DNA from: Microbotryum silenes-acaulis
Lineage: Eukaryota > Basidiomycota > Microbotryomycetes > Microbotryales > Microbotryaceae
NCBI GenBank assembly: GCA_003665825.1
Contig: QPFY01000007.1
Coordinates: 1,240,001 to 1,304,000 of the forward strand
Direction: 5' to 3'
DNA length: 64,000 bases
In this document: one piece after another, positions 49,989 to 59,964 of the stretch
Layout of the letters: the number at the start of each line of letters is the position of its first letter
How positions within the stretch are numbered: position 1 is the stretch's first letter
Position numbers and translations under genes: made by a program
Notes under the pieces: generated by a model
Database searches by the model: none
Seen by the model: the letters and a program-made list of their open reading frames with translations, nothing else
What the model was told of the DNA's origin: nothing

Positions 49989-52900
49989 CTACTGCCCTCT
50001 CCCGCCCCTTGCTCCTCCCGCCCTCAACTTCATCCTCTCCTCCAGTACCACCCTCCTCCTCTCCACGCTTTTCATCCTCGTCCCGTGCTTCTGCATCCTC
50101 CATCTCCCACTGCTGATCATCTCCAAAACCATCCCCGTGAAGATCTCGATCGTCCTGCCCGCCCCTTCCTGTTCGCTGAGCTTGGCCTTGAGCTTGGGGA
50201 GGCCAAAGAGCCGTTGCAGTGTCGTGTACTGGGCGTCCTCGATCGTGTCGCACCCGAGTGCGTCGCAGAGCACGCCCCTTGCCGCGATCCAGACGTTCCG
50301 CGAGTCAACGCAGCCGAAAAAGTAGTGGTCGGTGTCGTCCACCGGCGCTTTGCAGACGAGGCACGCGGGAGAAGTGTCGTGCTTTTGCTCGTGCTGGAGC
50401 TTGCGCGTCGGGGTGAAGCGGAGAATCAGCTCGAACCAAACTTCCCTCTCCCTCGCCGTCAGTGCCTTCGAGTTGACCGCCTTCCAGAAGCTCCTGAGAT
50501 CGTCCGGCTGCGGTGGTCCCTTGAGCCCGAGCGTGTTGGTAAAGGCCTTCGCGTTCAGGACCCGGCGGATGCGACGGATGATGTAGGGTCGAGCCATGTT
50601 CAGCAGCTTGTACTGGCTCGCCTGTTGTGGAAGCACCGGGTCCGGAAGGCGCTGCTCCATTGCGAAGCGGGCCACGGGCTTGGGGAGGATCGCCTCGAGC
50701 AGTGCGCTGGTGCCGATCCGGGGAGGCACGTTGAGCCGTCCCGCCGCCACCGCCGCCGCCAAGGGCGTGTTCTTGTGTCGATCGACAGTGAACCGGTACC
50801 AGGCCGCGATTGCCAGTAGCTGTGGGAGCCCGCGTCGATCGTACTCGCTGTTGTCGCCGAGCACATCCGCCGGCGGCGTCCAGAGGTGAAACCCCCCACC
50901 CGCATACAACTCGCGCCGATAGAGATCCGCCACCTTCGGGTAGCCCTGGAGACGAAGGTAATCAGGTACATGAACCGCGGCGATGGTCTGTTTCCCTCTG
51001 ATGGGGGTGTGGAGGCTGCCGAGCAGGGTGGGCAGCGCGAGCAGGTTCGCGGTGGTCAAGGCCCTCGGGTTGACCTGCGCGTCGTGATGTTTCGGAACGC
51101 CCAGTGCGGCGTGCCATCGGGGATGAAGGTCGTTGGGGATGGGAGTGGATGGATGTGGCCAGAGATCGGTGGCCAGGTCGAGGTCGGGCTGAGCTTGCTG
51201 GAGTGCCGCGCGCGCCCAAGTCCTTGCCAGATCGCGCCAGAACCGCCGAGAAGAGCGTCCCAGATCCGTGCCGCAACCGCGTCCACGACGTCCTGCATCC
51301 TGATCACCTCCAGTCCCCCCTTGAGCTTGGCTGTGAACACGATGTCTCTGCCGTAGCTGGTCCTGCCCTTGCCCCCACGGACGAAATCGACGAGCATGTC
51401 ATCGAGCTTCTTGACGACTTCGGGCGGCGAGATGTCGGCTGCAAGGAAGTGCAGGATCTTGGGGATGGCGTACCGATTGACGTAAAAGGCACGGGTGTGG
51501 TGCGTGAGCCAGCGATGCTGGACTGCCTCCAGCGTTGCCTCGAGGCGTTCGATGAGATTTGCGTAGGCGAGTTCGGTGTCGCCGCTGGGGTCGAAGGGGA
51601 GGCCGATCCACTCGAGCGACTCGCCTGCGGCCTTGACGACGAGCGGGCGTTCCCCCGGGTCCCAGCGGCGTCCGATCGGTAGGACGACCGTCTTGTCCGT
51701 GTTGAGCCGGCCATTCGTTGCCTGCCTCCCTCCAGTCGAGCGCCAGGTCATCGAGCAAGTTGAGTGACTCCAAGCCCGCGACGGCGACGACAACGTCATC
51801 GGCAAAAGCAAGTGATGTAATGGCGCGGCTCTGTGGGTACGGATGAAGGGCAGGGATTGCAAGATTCAGCGCGATGTTTCGACGGTGTAGAGCATCCAGG
51901 AACGGCTGAAACACGATGTCCCAGACCGATGACGACGCCGGGTCCCCTTGGCCGAGCCCACACGTCAGTCGCACCGGCGCCGTCAGGAACCCATTGATGA
52001 TGTAGCGGGCCGAGGTCGAGTCACCCGAGTAGAGCATCCTCAGCACGCGAAGAAAGATGGCAGGAGCGCCCAGAGCGTCGAAGATGGCAAAGATCCAGTC
52101 ATGCTCGACGAGGTCGTAGGCGGATGATTGGTCAAGAGACAAGAGCGCGGCCGCGGGGAACTCGGTCCTGCGCGCGCCAAGTTCCTCGATCAGGAGACGA
52201 AGGTGTAGCGCAGCGTCGGCCGATCGGCGGTCCTTGACGAATCCGTGCTGCTGCAGCGGGAGGAGATCGGGCAGAAGGTGGTTGAGTCGGGCGACGTAGA
52301 CCTTGGTAAAGATCTTGTAATCGCACTCGCTCAGGGTGATAGGCCGGTACGACGAAAGGTCGGCGCGATCGGCATGTTTCTTGTGGGGCTTGTAAATCAG
52401 GCGCACGAGTCCCTGCCCCTGCTTGGGAGAGAGTGAGCCTCGCTCGATCATCGCGTTGTAGGCCTTGGTCAGCACCTTGGCCCACGCCTCGGGTGCGGTC
52501 TGGTAGAGTTCGTACGGCACGCCCGACGGTCCCGGCGATCGCCCCGGGTGCGTCGTCCCGATCGCGGCCACGACCTCGTCCTCGGTGATCGGTCGCTGGA
52601 GTAAGTCGATCTGCGATTCCGAGAGTCGGCGCAGAAAGAGCGGATCCGAGCGCGGGTCGTCGCAAGTCCGCGCCGCCCTGATCGGCGCGAGGAATTCGTC
52701 CCGAAGTCGAGCGACGCGGTCCGGGTCGCGAGGCTCGATGTGGTAGAGGCGCTGAAAATGCGCCTGCGTGTGGTCAAGAGCAATATCAATGTCATGCGTT
52801 AGCTCTCCGTTGGCCAAGCGCAGTGCTGTGATCTTGGAATCCGATTTCCGCGCCGCGAGCTTGGAGTGGACCGGCCGCGACAGTCGTTCCTCGGAAGCGA

Positions 52901-54021
52901 TCTCGGGGACGTGGGCTCGGATCCGGAGTAGGCGCGCGCGCTCCTCGACCGCCCGCTTGAGTTCCTCCGACGTCCTCGTCCATTCTGCCGTGTCCTCGTC
53001 CCTCCATATCGGTAACGCCTCCAGATCCTGCACCCTCCCCACCAAGTACTCCATCCGTTCCGACCGCTCCCGATGCAGCCTCCTCGCCAGCTCACCACCC
53101 CTATCCCTGCACGCCTCCAGAATGACCTCGAGCTCCCCCACCGGTTCCTCCCCGCTTGCCCCTTCCAACCATCCTTCCATCATCCGCTGAAATTCCACCG
53201 TCTTGAATGTTGTGGTATTAATTCGATGTAGTTGGTTGGATGTGGTAGGTAGGCTGAGCTGTGGGAGAGTCGCATCAAGATCGTCTGAGAGAGCCAGCAC
53301 AATCAAGACCGGTCGGTGATCGGAGAGATCCTTGGGGTAGTCGGTAGTCGTAGATCGTCGAGGCCTGGTCGAGCCTTTTCTGGTGAGTTCGTTGTAGGAG
53401 AAAGTAATCAAGCCGGGAAAATGAGTTGGGTCGCTTGCGATTGGGGTTGGGTCGAGTGAAAGATGGGGTGATGGGGTGCTTGTAGCGGATGCAGTCCGTG
53501 TAGGCCGAGTCGAGCTTGCCTATCAGGATCGGCCAGTGGTGGCCGCGCCGACTTTGGTTCCGCCGATCGACTTCTGGGCGCGGGCAGTCGTTGAGATCGC
53601 CGCCAAGGAGTCGGAGGTGGGATTTCTGTGTTTTGTGAAATAAGAGTTTGTCAAAGAATTTTGCTCGTTGTTTTGGTTCAACGGGCGCGTAGATGTTGTT
53701 CATTTCGAAAATTTTAGTGTCGCCCCGCAGACGAAAGGAGGTGACCAGGATCCGTCCGTTGAGTGCCGAGTGGGTGCGCAAGAGCTCGGCGTCGATCAGG
53801 GGGGAGTCAGCCGGAATCAGAGTCAGACAATGTTGGTTGATGAAGAGATTGCCCTCGTACTCGTCCTTGATGAGTTGCCAGAGGTGCGGTCTGATGAAGT
53901 GCTCTTGTACGAGAATGGCCGATGCTTTGAAAGTGGATAGGTAAGCGTAAATGTTGCGTCGTTTCTCCGGGACCCCCATGCCCCTCCTCACGTTCCAGGT
54001 GATGATGGTGTGCTTGATCAT
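49989..54021 (-). pseudogene. LINE-A ORF2: endonuclease plus reverse transcriptase (frame-broken)
   Basis: Begins at ATG 54021-54019, overlapping the ORF1 stop. APE-type endonuclease: [47 protein letters not shown], then [11 protein letters not shown], which needs a frame change near 53331. Reverse transcriptase: [38 protein letters not shown], motif [18 protein letters not shown], motif [16 protein letters not shown], motif [14 protein letters not shown]. After a second break near 51720 (a GGCA duplication) comes [16 protein letters not shown], and after a third near 51090 the C-terminal region with LVCKAPVDDTDHYFFGCVDS (Cys/His motif). It ends at 49989. Three frame breaks make this copy unlikely to encode an active protein. 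Confidence 0.85.
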
Positions 54022-56294
54022 TAATGGGTAGTTGAGGTCGAGGCGCTCTTGGCGGTGGTGACGTCCTCAAAGAGGGAGAGGGCGGGCAGGACATCGTCCT
54101 CGGGCTCGTGGTCGGACCATCTTTTCTCCTCGGCTACCCCCTTTGCTTTCCCTCGGTCCACCTTCGTCACGCCAACCGGCATCGCCGCCGCCGCCGACAT
54201 CGACCTCGTCACCCTCCGCCCCTCTATTCCATCCTTGACAACGACGCGGCTCTTCCCTTTGATGATCACTCGCTTGGCGTCGGTCGGTTCGTCACTCGGG
54301 TCACTGAGGTCCGCCGCAGTCTGCGACCTCTTCATCACCGGCTTCTTGAACTTCGCAGCGGTCCCCCTGATGTTGATGGAACGTATCTCACCGTCCTCAT
54401 CCCACGTGGCAAAGTTGTGACGCACCAAAGGGGCTTCAGCGTCGAGCCTCCTCTCGATGCTTTGGTCCCGCTCGAGTCGTGCCTGCTCAACCCAGTTAGC
54501 TCTGATCCTGTCCCACTCCTCCCCCTCGCGTAGCGACTTGGCGAGAGTTCCGGGTGACAAAGGTGGGGTTGGTTCGTGGGGTGTCGATTCGCGGGAAGCG
54601 GTGGCGGCGGTTGCTGTTGCGTCGCTGTCGTCGTCATTGTCCAGCCTGTTCGTCTCCCCTAAGTCCGTCGCTTCCGCATTCTCCGCTTTCGTCGCTCCCC
54701 CCGCCTCGTCCACATCGTCCACCTCCGTCGCCACCTCCTCTTCCTCCATCTCCGTCGCCACCTCCCCTTCCTCCATCTCCGTCGCCACCTTGCCTTCTGT
54801 TTCGCCCCTTCCATCCGCCATCACCTCATCCTCATCAATCACCTCTCCATCGGATCCTCTGCGGTCCTCTAAAACCGACTCGTCCTCGCTCTCAATTTTG
54901 ATGACCTCCGTTTTCGCGGTCGCCTCCGATTCCATCTCCGAGTCCTCCGAGTCCTCGTCATCCGCCTTATCACCAGCGTCCTCCTCCCCCGATTCCTCCG
55001 GCCCCTGTCCGCTCTGGCCAGTTACCGCTTCCTCCTGTCCCTCCTCAACCTCGAGCCCGGCGAAGCGATTCTGTGATGCGATCCTGTTAACAACCGGCAC
55101 AGGAATGGGGACCTCGGCCTCCACAATGTTGGTGTCGTTGGTGATGGTGTTCTTGTTGCTGTTGCTGTTGCTGTTGCCGTTGTGAGCCTCCTTTCGCTTC
55201 CTCTCCTGATCTAATCCGCAGGTTCCCACGTGACCCACGAAGTGGCACCTACCGCAAGCCGCCTCCTTCTCATAGTCATGGCGAAGGGCGGTGACCGGGA
55301 TGCCTCGAGTGGGAAGGCCGATTCTCGAAGGTAGGATCTTTTTCAAGGTCGTGTTAGGGCGTTGGAACAGGGACTCGTCGTCGAAGTGTAGGAAAGCCGA
55401 GTAGTCTCCGGCAACGTGGGCGAAGGCCGAGGCGTTGTCCACGCTGATAACGCGCAGAACCTGCACAAATTGGCACGAATGTCCCTTGCCTGACAAGTCC
55501 TGCACTAGTGATTGGAACGATTTGATGATGGCGTCCATGGAAGGCACTCCTTGAACACCGACGTTGATTCGAAGCTCGACCATGTTATGGTGGAACCTGT
55601 GAGATTTCGCGAAGCGGGCCTTCGCCGATCGCCAAGTGAGAGCGGGGGGCGTCGTAAGCGCGGAGTCACGTGCCTCGCCGGTGACGAACCCAACCGTAAC
55701 GCGATGGTGAGCCGCCCCATTACGCAGGATTGATGAATGTTGTACGCCTAGGATCTGTGGTTGATAGGCCGCAAGGTGGTCCGGCAGAGGAACTCCAGGC
55801 TCAAAGCAGATAGGAGAGATCGGCGATAGCAGCCTCGTGACGCAGGCCACGAGATCGGTCTTGTCGGCATGAGACGCTCGCGAGGCGCTCTGGTGAGACA
55901 GAGTCACTTCAAGGGCGTAATCAAAGATGTTCTCGACAGACCGGTTCGCGTTCAAGGCCGAAAATTTCAGCGATGTGGCGGTGGCGACGGGGTAGAGTTC
56001 GGCGAAGTAGATGGCCTGGACCCAACGATCCATGCGGTTTCCGGGTACAGCACCCATGGCTTGTAGGAGGCTGCCCAGAGCCTTGGCACGCTGTTGTTGT
56101 TGTTGCTGTTGTTCAGGTGACTGAGTCGCCATCTGACTCGCAGCGGCGGCATAGTTGGGTGCGGCGGTGGCGGGGCCCGTGACTTGCGTCTTCTTCGAGC
56201 TTATCGGGATCTGGTCGCGGGGTGGCTGGACGCTGGTGGCGGACACCGGTGGTGGCGGTGCCGGCAGTGGGGACCCAGGGTCTCCTGTAGACAT
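54021..56294 (-). CDS. LINE-A ORF1 (gag-like RNA-binding protein)
   Basis: 757 residues, intact. Pro/Gln-rich N-terminus with a run of Q (near residues 64-71). A central domain follows (about residues 80-340; [58 protein letters not shown]), then a single zinc-knuckle-like motif [13 protein letters not shown] (C-x2-C-x4-H-x3-C, one residue shorter than the classical knuckle in the last spacer). Next is a long acidic, repetitive region ([20 protein letters not shown]) and a basic C-terminus ([16 protein letters not shown]). By family knowledge ORF1 binds the element RNA to form the retrotransposition particle. The stop TAA overlaps the ORF2 start as TAATG. The + strand frame at 54457-55185 is a Ser-rich shadow of the acidic region. 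Confidence 0.82.
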   Translation of the reverse strand: MSTGDPGSPLPAPPPPVSATSVQPPRDQIPISSKKTQVTGPATAAPNYAAAASQMATQSPEQQQQQQQRAKALGSLLQAMGAVPGNRMDRWVQAIYFAELYPVATATSLKFSALNANRSVENIFDYALEVTLSHQSASRASHADKTDLVACVTRLLSPISPICFEPGVPLPDHLAAYQPQILGVQHSSILRNGAAHHRVTVGFVTGEARDSALTTPPALTWRSAKARFAKSHRFHHNMVELRINVGVQGVPSMDAIIKSFQSLVQDLSGKGHSCQFVQVLRVISVDNASAFAHVAGDYSAFLHFDDESLFQRPNTTLKKILPSRIGLPTRGIPVTALRHDYEKEAACGRCHFVGHVGTCGLDQERKRKEAHNGNSNSNSNKNTITNDTNIVEAEVPIPVPVVNRIASQNRFAGLEVEEGQEEAVTGQSGQGPEESGEEDAGDKADDEDSEDSEMESEATAKTEVIKIESEDESVLEDRRGSDGEVIDEDEVMADGRGETEGKVATEMEEGEVATEMEEEEVATEVDDVDEAGGATKAENAEATDLGETNRLDNDDDSDATATAATASRESTPHEPTPPLSPGTLAKSLREGEEWDRIRANWVEQARLERDQSIERRLDAEAPLVRHNFATWDEDGEIRSINIRGTAAKFKKPVMKRSQTAADLSDPSDEPTDAKRVIIKGKSRVVVKDGIEGRRVTRSMSAAAAMPVGVTKVDRGKAKGVAEEKRWSDHEPEDDVLPALSLFEDVTTAKSASTSTTH

Positions 56295-56369
56295 CTTGTC
56301 GGTGTATCACTTGTTAACTCGAGTATCGAAGACTGCGGTAGGGCGATTTCGAAGTGAAGTGAAGTGTGT

Positions 56370-56478
56370 TTTTTTTTGGGGACTGGGGCTCATAAATTGC
56401 AATCCTTCGGGTTGGCTGGGACCGCTACAAAAAGAGCTAAAAGAGGTTATAAAGCAACGACGGCAAGCAGTGTGTTTT
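56370..56478 (-). mobile_element. LINE-C 3' tail fragment
   Basis: About 100 bp, inverse of the LINE-C terminus (CTCATAAATTGCAATCCTTC, GGGTTGGCTGGGACCGCTAC) with its A-tail as a T-run at 56368-56377. It is wedged between LINE-A copy 1 and LINE-B copy 1. Confidence 0.8.
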
Positions 56479-56480
56479 TG

Positions 56481-58715
56481 TTTTTTTTGTATGAAACTCA
56501 TCGCTAATTTGCAAGACGAGAAAACCCCCTACGGAACTAAAGGAGATGCTGCCCAGTATGCACGATGATGACCACAACCGCCGCTCGATGCGTTGTAACT
56601 AGCAGAACAGACCAACCCGATACATCCGAGTTCAAGTCCCCCCCACCCACGGTTGCTCCCTCCCAGAGACGAATAAAAGGAAGATTGAAGATAATACACA
56701 AGGAATCGGGAAACGATGGAGGAATTGTTGGTGGTGGTACATGTGTTGTACAGGCGAATCCGATTATAGTTGTACAGTTGAACCTTCTTCGATCTTTTGA
56801 CTTCAGACCCCCCCTGAGACCGCCCTACTCCTTGAAGCCCCTTAATTCTTTGACACGCGTCGAACAAGGCCTCCGATGGCACAAACATCCCGCTCAATCC
56901 GAATGATTCATGTGGTCCAAAGGGGGGATGTAACCCCCTGCGACCGCAGCAATCACCTACCCCTTGTACCCAACTGCGCTGGATCTGCACCGCGGATTCC
57001 AAACCCCTTTTCGGTTACCAAAGTCGGCCCCCCCCTCGCGACCGCACGACCCCAGATCACCCCCATTTCAATGACTGCAACTGCGAAACAGGCCTACTTC
57101 GCACAAAAACACACAATCCCGAGATTTCCGGGGAAAGTCACGGAGCATGTGACAGTCCATTGGACACGCCTCGGTCTGCAGCGCGGGCGGGTGGCCGACA
57201 ACACCGGCGCGCGGCTGGAGACCAGAGGCGGGGTATACCTTCCGCAGGGGCCTCGCTTCCCTGCGGCGTACTCCCAATCTCGGAACGCACACTCGAGTCC
57301 CGTTGTACGTGCAGGTGGTTCCCAATCACCGCAGATACTGGGGAAAGAAGGAGCATGAGGCCCACGACGGTGATGTCATTGTGTGGGACCTCGCTCGAGT
57401 GTGGATGTGTATGGCGGTTCGGTACCCGAGTCACCCGCCGCGCGGCCGCGACTCCGAGCGAGCAGCAAAGCAAGGAGAGGCGAGCCACGCAGGCAGTTTG
57501 TGCCGGCCTTGAACAGGAGATCACGGAGTCGCTCGACCGAAAGAGAAAACAGACCCGGCCCTTGAGAGGAGTGGAAAACTCACGGCGTAGTCCAGGAGAG
57601 GGCCAAGGGGATCCGCTTTCGCTGTGTGTCATCGTGATGTGGCAGAAGCTCGAACCAAGGGCGACAATGCCCGCCGGCGCAAAGAACCCGAGGCTCCTGG
57701 GGAGTACGGAAGCCTATGAGGAGGAATGGCAAAAAGAGCGAGAGAAAACAGGTTCAGTATTCTGGCGTGTTTGGGAGACATTTTGGAGATTGAGAAAGAG
57801 GGAAAGGGGACTTGTGATTTTTATTTGGTTTTTGGTTTGTGGTTCTTGGCTGGGTAGGGAGGAGCGCCGTCTACTTCATCGTGCCAATCTGAGCTCCAAC
57901 CTCTCCTTCAGTCCCGCCATCTCCTTGTCCATGCTCGACATCGCTCTGGCGTGGCGATGGAGATCCCAGCGTCGGTTGCTGAGAGTGTCGAGCGCCAGCG
58001 CAATGAAGGCGCGGATTGGGCGCTTTTTCGACGTCGGAAGGCGAGCGCGCAGTCGAGGGAGGCCGTGCTCGATCTGAAGTGCCGTGTAGTCGAGGTCGAG
58101 GATCGACACGACTCCCAGCGCGTCGCAGAGAATGGACCTAGCTGCTTGCCAAAATTGAGAAGAGTCAGGGCAATCATGCCAAAAGTGAGTAAAGTCATTC
58201 TCCACCCCTGCCAGGCTGCATGCCTGCACAAGGCAGCAGGCTGAGTCGCCATGCCGCTGCACAAACTGGCGCTTCCGCGTTGGCGTGAAGTGGTACGCCA
58301 GCTTGAAGTGCACCTCGCGCTCGCGGGCCGTGGCGGGCCCGGTGTGGAACCACACCCAGAAGAGTCGCCTTTCTTTGGGTGTGGCGAGTGATCCAGGGCG
58401 TTGTGTGTGGTCGAAACGTCGATGGTTGATGACGCGTCGAAGTCGCGCAATGGTGTAAGGTCTGTCCAAGTTCAACATTCTCCACTGATCAGCACACAAG
58501 GGGCCGGAGGGGAGGGGAAGTTTTTGATCAGGCATGCCGACCGGAGTCGCTCTGGGCAAGATGTGCTCGAGGGGACCGCCGGGCCGGACTCCAGGTGCTC
58601 CAACAACACGAATGACGGGTGGTCGACGTGCGAGGACGGGAACAGGAGGCGGAAGCGGCGGGATGAGGCGATCGCCTGCGACCTGGATCCACGCCTGGAC
58701 TTGATCGCGCTTCCA
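56481..58715 (-). mobile_element. LINE-B copy 1, 5' truncated
   Basis: Near-identical to 59965-62199 (LINE-B copy 2): the same 3' end (A-tail as a T-run at 56481-56488, then GTATGAAACTCATCGCTAAT), a ~1.39-kb 3' UTR, and the end of ORF2. It is truncated at 58715, where copy 2 continues and where the A-tail of LINE-A copy 2 begins. Differences from copy 2 are sparse single bases. Confidence 0.88.
57876..58715 (-). pseudogene. LINE-B ORF2 C-terminal fragment (copy 1)
   Basis: About 280 codons ending with TGA at 57878-57876. It contains [40 protein letters not shown] and [16 protein letters not shown], the C-terminal Cys/His region of LINE ORF2. No reverse-transcriptase motifs remain. Confidence 0.85.
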
Positions 58716-59319
58716 TTTTTTTTTTTTTTTGTAGAACTTGTTCATCATATTGCCCCCAGTTCATGTTCCCCCTATTTGGCCTACGGAAAAACTAGATGGA
58801 AGTCGACGATGATAACACAAACCGCCCGCAAGATGCGAGAAACGGGCCGGTGTCCACCAATCCGATACTTGGGATTCAAGTGCCCCAGCCAAGCGGTTGC
58901 TCCCCCTCAGGAGACGAATGAGAGAGAGAGAAGGAGAGAAAGAGTAATAAAACGATTTACTAACGACAAGAGGCCCACCCCGCACCCACTTCCCAACTCG
59001 GTCGAGACAAAGACAGGAGAGCGACTGCGCAACTACCCTGACCCACGAAGCCCCAAGTCTATGCTCGGTCACAGCAAGACGCGGTGGAGGCCCCTCAAAA
59101 CCTCCACCTCAGCAGTCCCTGGCCCCTCAAAGCCGACTTTCTGCCTGTGTCTGCTGATCCCTCCCTTGACTCAGAACCCCGAAGCCAAAGAGCGCGAGCC
59201 ACCGTCGAGTCAATCCCAAATCGCGAGCCGGTCCATGAGCAACGAAAGCAGACCTGTAATAGATGAAAGATGAAAGCAAGATATTTAGTATACAGTTTTG
59301 GAAGAGGAAGTGTGATGTG

Positions 59320-59338
59320 GTGTGTGTGTGTGTGTGTG
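59320..59338. repeat. GT microsatellite in LINE-A copy 2
   Basis: GTGTGTGT run matching 49940-49959. Confidence 0.85.
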
Positions 59339-59367
59339 GGATGGTGGGGGGAAATCGAACCCAGCCT

Positions 59368-59958
59368 CTACTGCCCTCGCCCGCCCCTTGCTCCTCCCGC
59401 CCTCAACTTCATCCTCTCCTCCAGTACCACCCTCCTCCTCTCCACGCTTTCCATCCTCGTCCCGTGCTTCTGCATCCTCCATCTCCCACTGCTGATCATC
59501 TCCAAAACCATCCCCGTGAAGATCTCGATCGTCCTGCCCGCCCCTTCCTGTTCGCTGAGCTTGGCCTTGAGCTTGGGGAGGCCAAAGAGCCGTTGCAGTG
59601 TCGTGTACTGGGCGTCCTCGATCGTGTCGCACCCGAGTGCGTCGCAGAGCACGCCCCTTGCCGCGATCCAGACGTTCCGCGAGTCAACGCAGTCGAAAAA
59701 GTAGTGGTCGGTGTCGTCCACCGGCGCTTTGCAGACGAGGCACGCGGGAGAAGTGTCGTGCTTTTGCTCGTGCTGGAGCTTGCGCGTCGGGGTGAAGCGG
59801 AGAATCAGCTTGAACCAAACTTCCCTCTCCCTCGCCGTCAGTGCCTTCGAGTTGACCGCCTTCCAGAAGCTCCTGAGATCGTCCGGCTGCGGTGGTCCCT
59901 TGAGCCCGAGCGTGTTGGTAAAGGCCTTCGCGTTCAGGACCCGGCGGATGCGACGGAT
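59368..59958 (-). pseudogene. LINE-A ORF2 C-terminal fragment (copy 2)
   Basis: The last ~195 codons of LINE-A ORF2: ARGVLCDALGCDTIEDAQYT, LQRLFGLPKLKAKLSEQEGA, then MISSGRWRMQKHGTRMESVE; stop at 59368. Its upstream frame diverges from copy 1 at 59958. Confidence 0.85.
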
Positions 59959-59964
59959 CGTGTA

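Larger units (their letters stand above)
49358..56368 (-). mobile_element. LINE-A copy 1, nearly full length
   Basis: Non-LTR retrotransposon with ORF1 (56294-54021) and ORF2 (54021-49989) on the minus strand, followed by a ~630-bp 3' UTR containing GA and GT microsatellites. Its 5' end starts next to the A-tail of a LINE-C fragment at about 56370. Its last ~47 bp and A-tail are missing: sequence stops at GGCCTACGG where the + strand A-tail of LINE-C ends. A 29-bp unit (GAGCCACCGTCGAGTCAATC...) is doubled at about 49788-49850 relative to copy 2. I infer a Tad-like clade from the two-ORF organisation in a fungus. Confidence 0.85.
58716..59958 (-). mobile_element. LINE-A copy 2, 5' truncated, with intact 3' end
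   Basis: The A-tail appears as 15 T at 58716-58730, followed by the complete LINE-A terminus (GTAGAACTTGTTCATCATAT, TGCCCCCAGTTCATGTTCCC). 58778-59958 matches 49358-50579, so copy 2 defines the 3' end missing from copy 1. The 5' truncation at 59958 is followed within a few bases by the LINE-B A-tail. Confidence 0.88.

Noticed and set aside
54457..55185. 242-codon Ser-rich + frame in LINE-A
   Set aside because: Antisense of the acidic repetitive part of ORF1; composition artefact.
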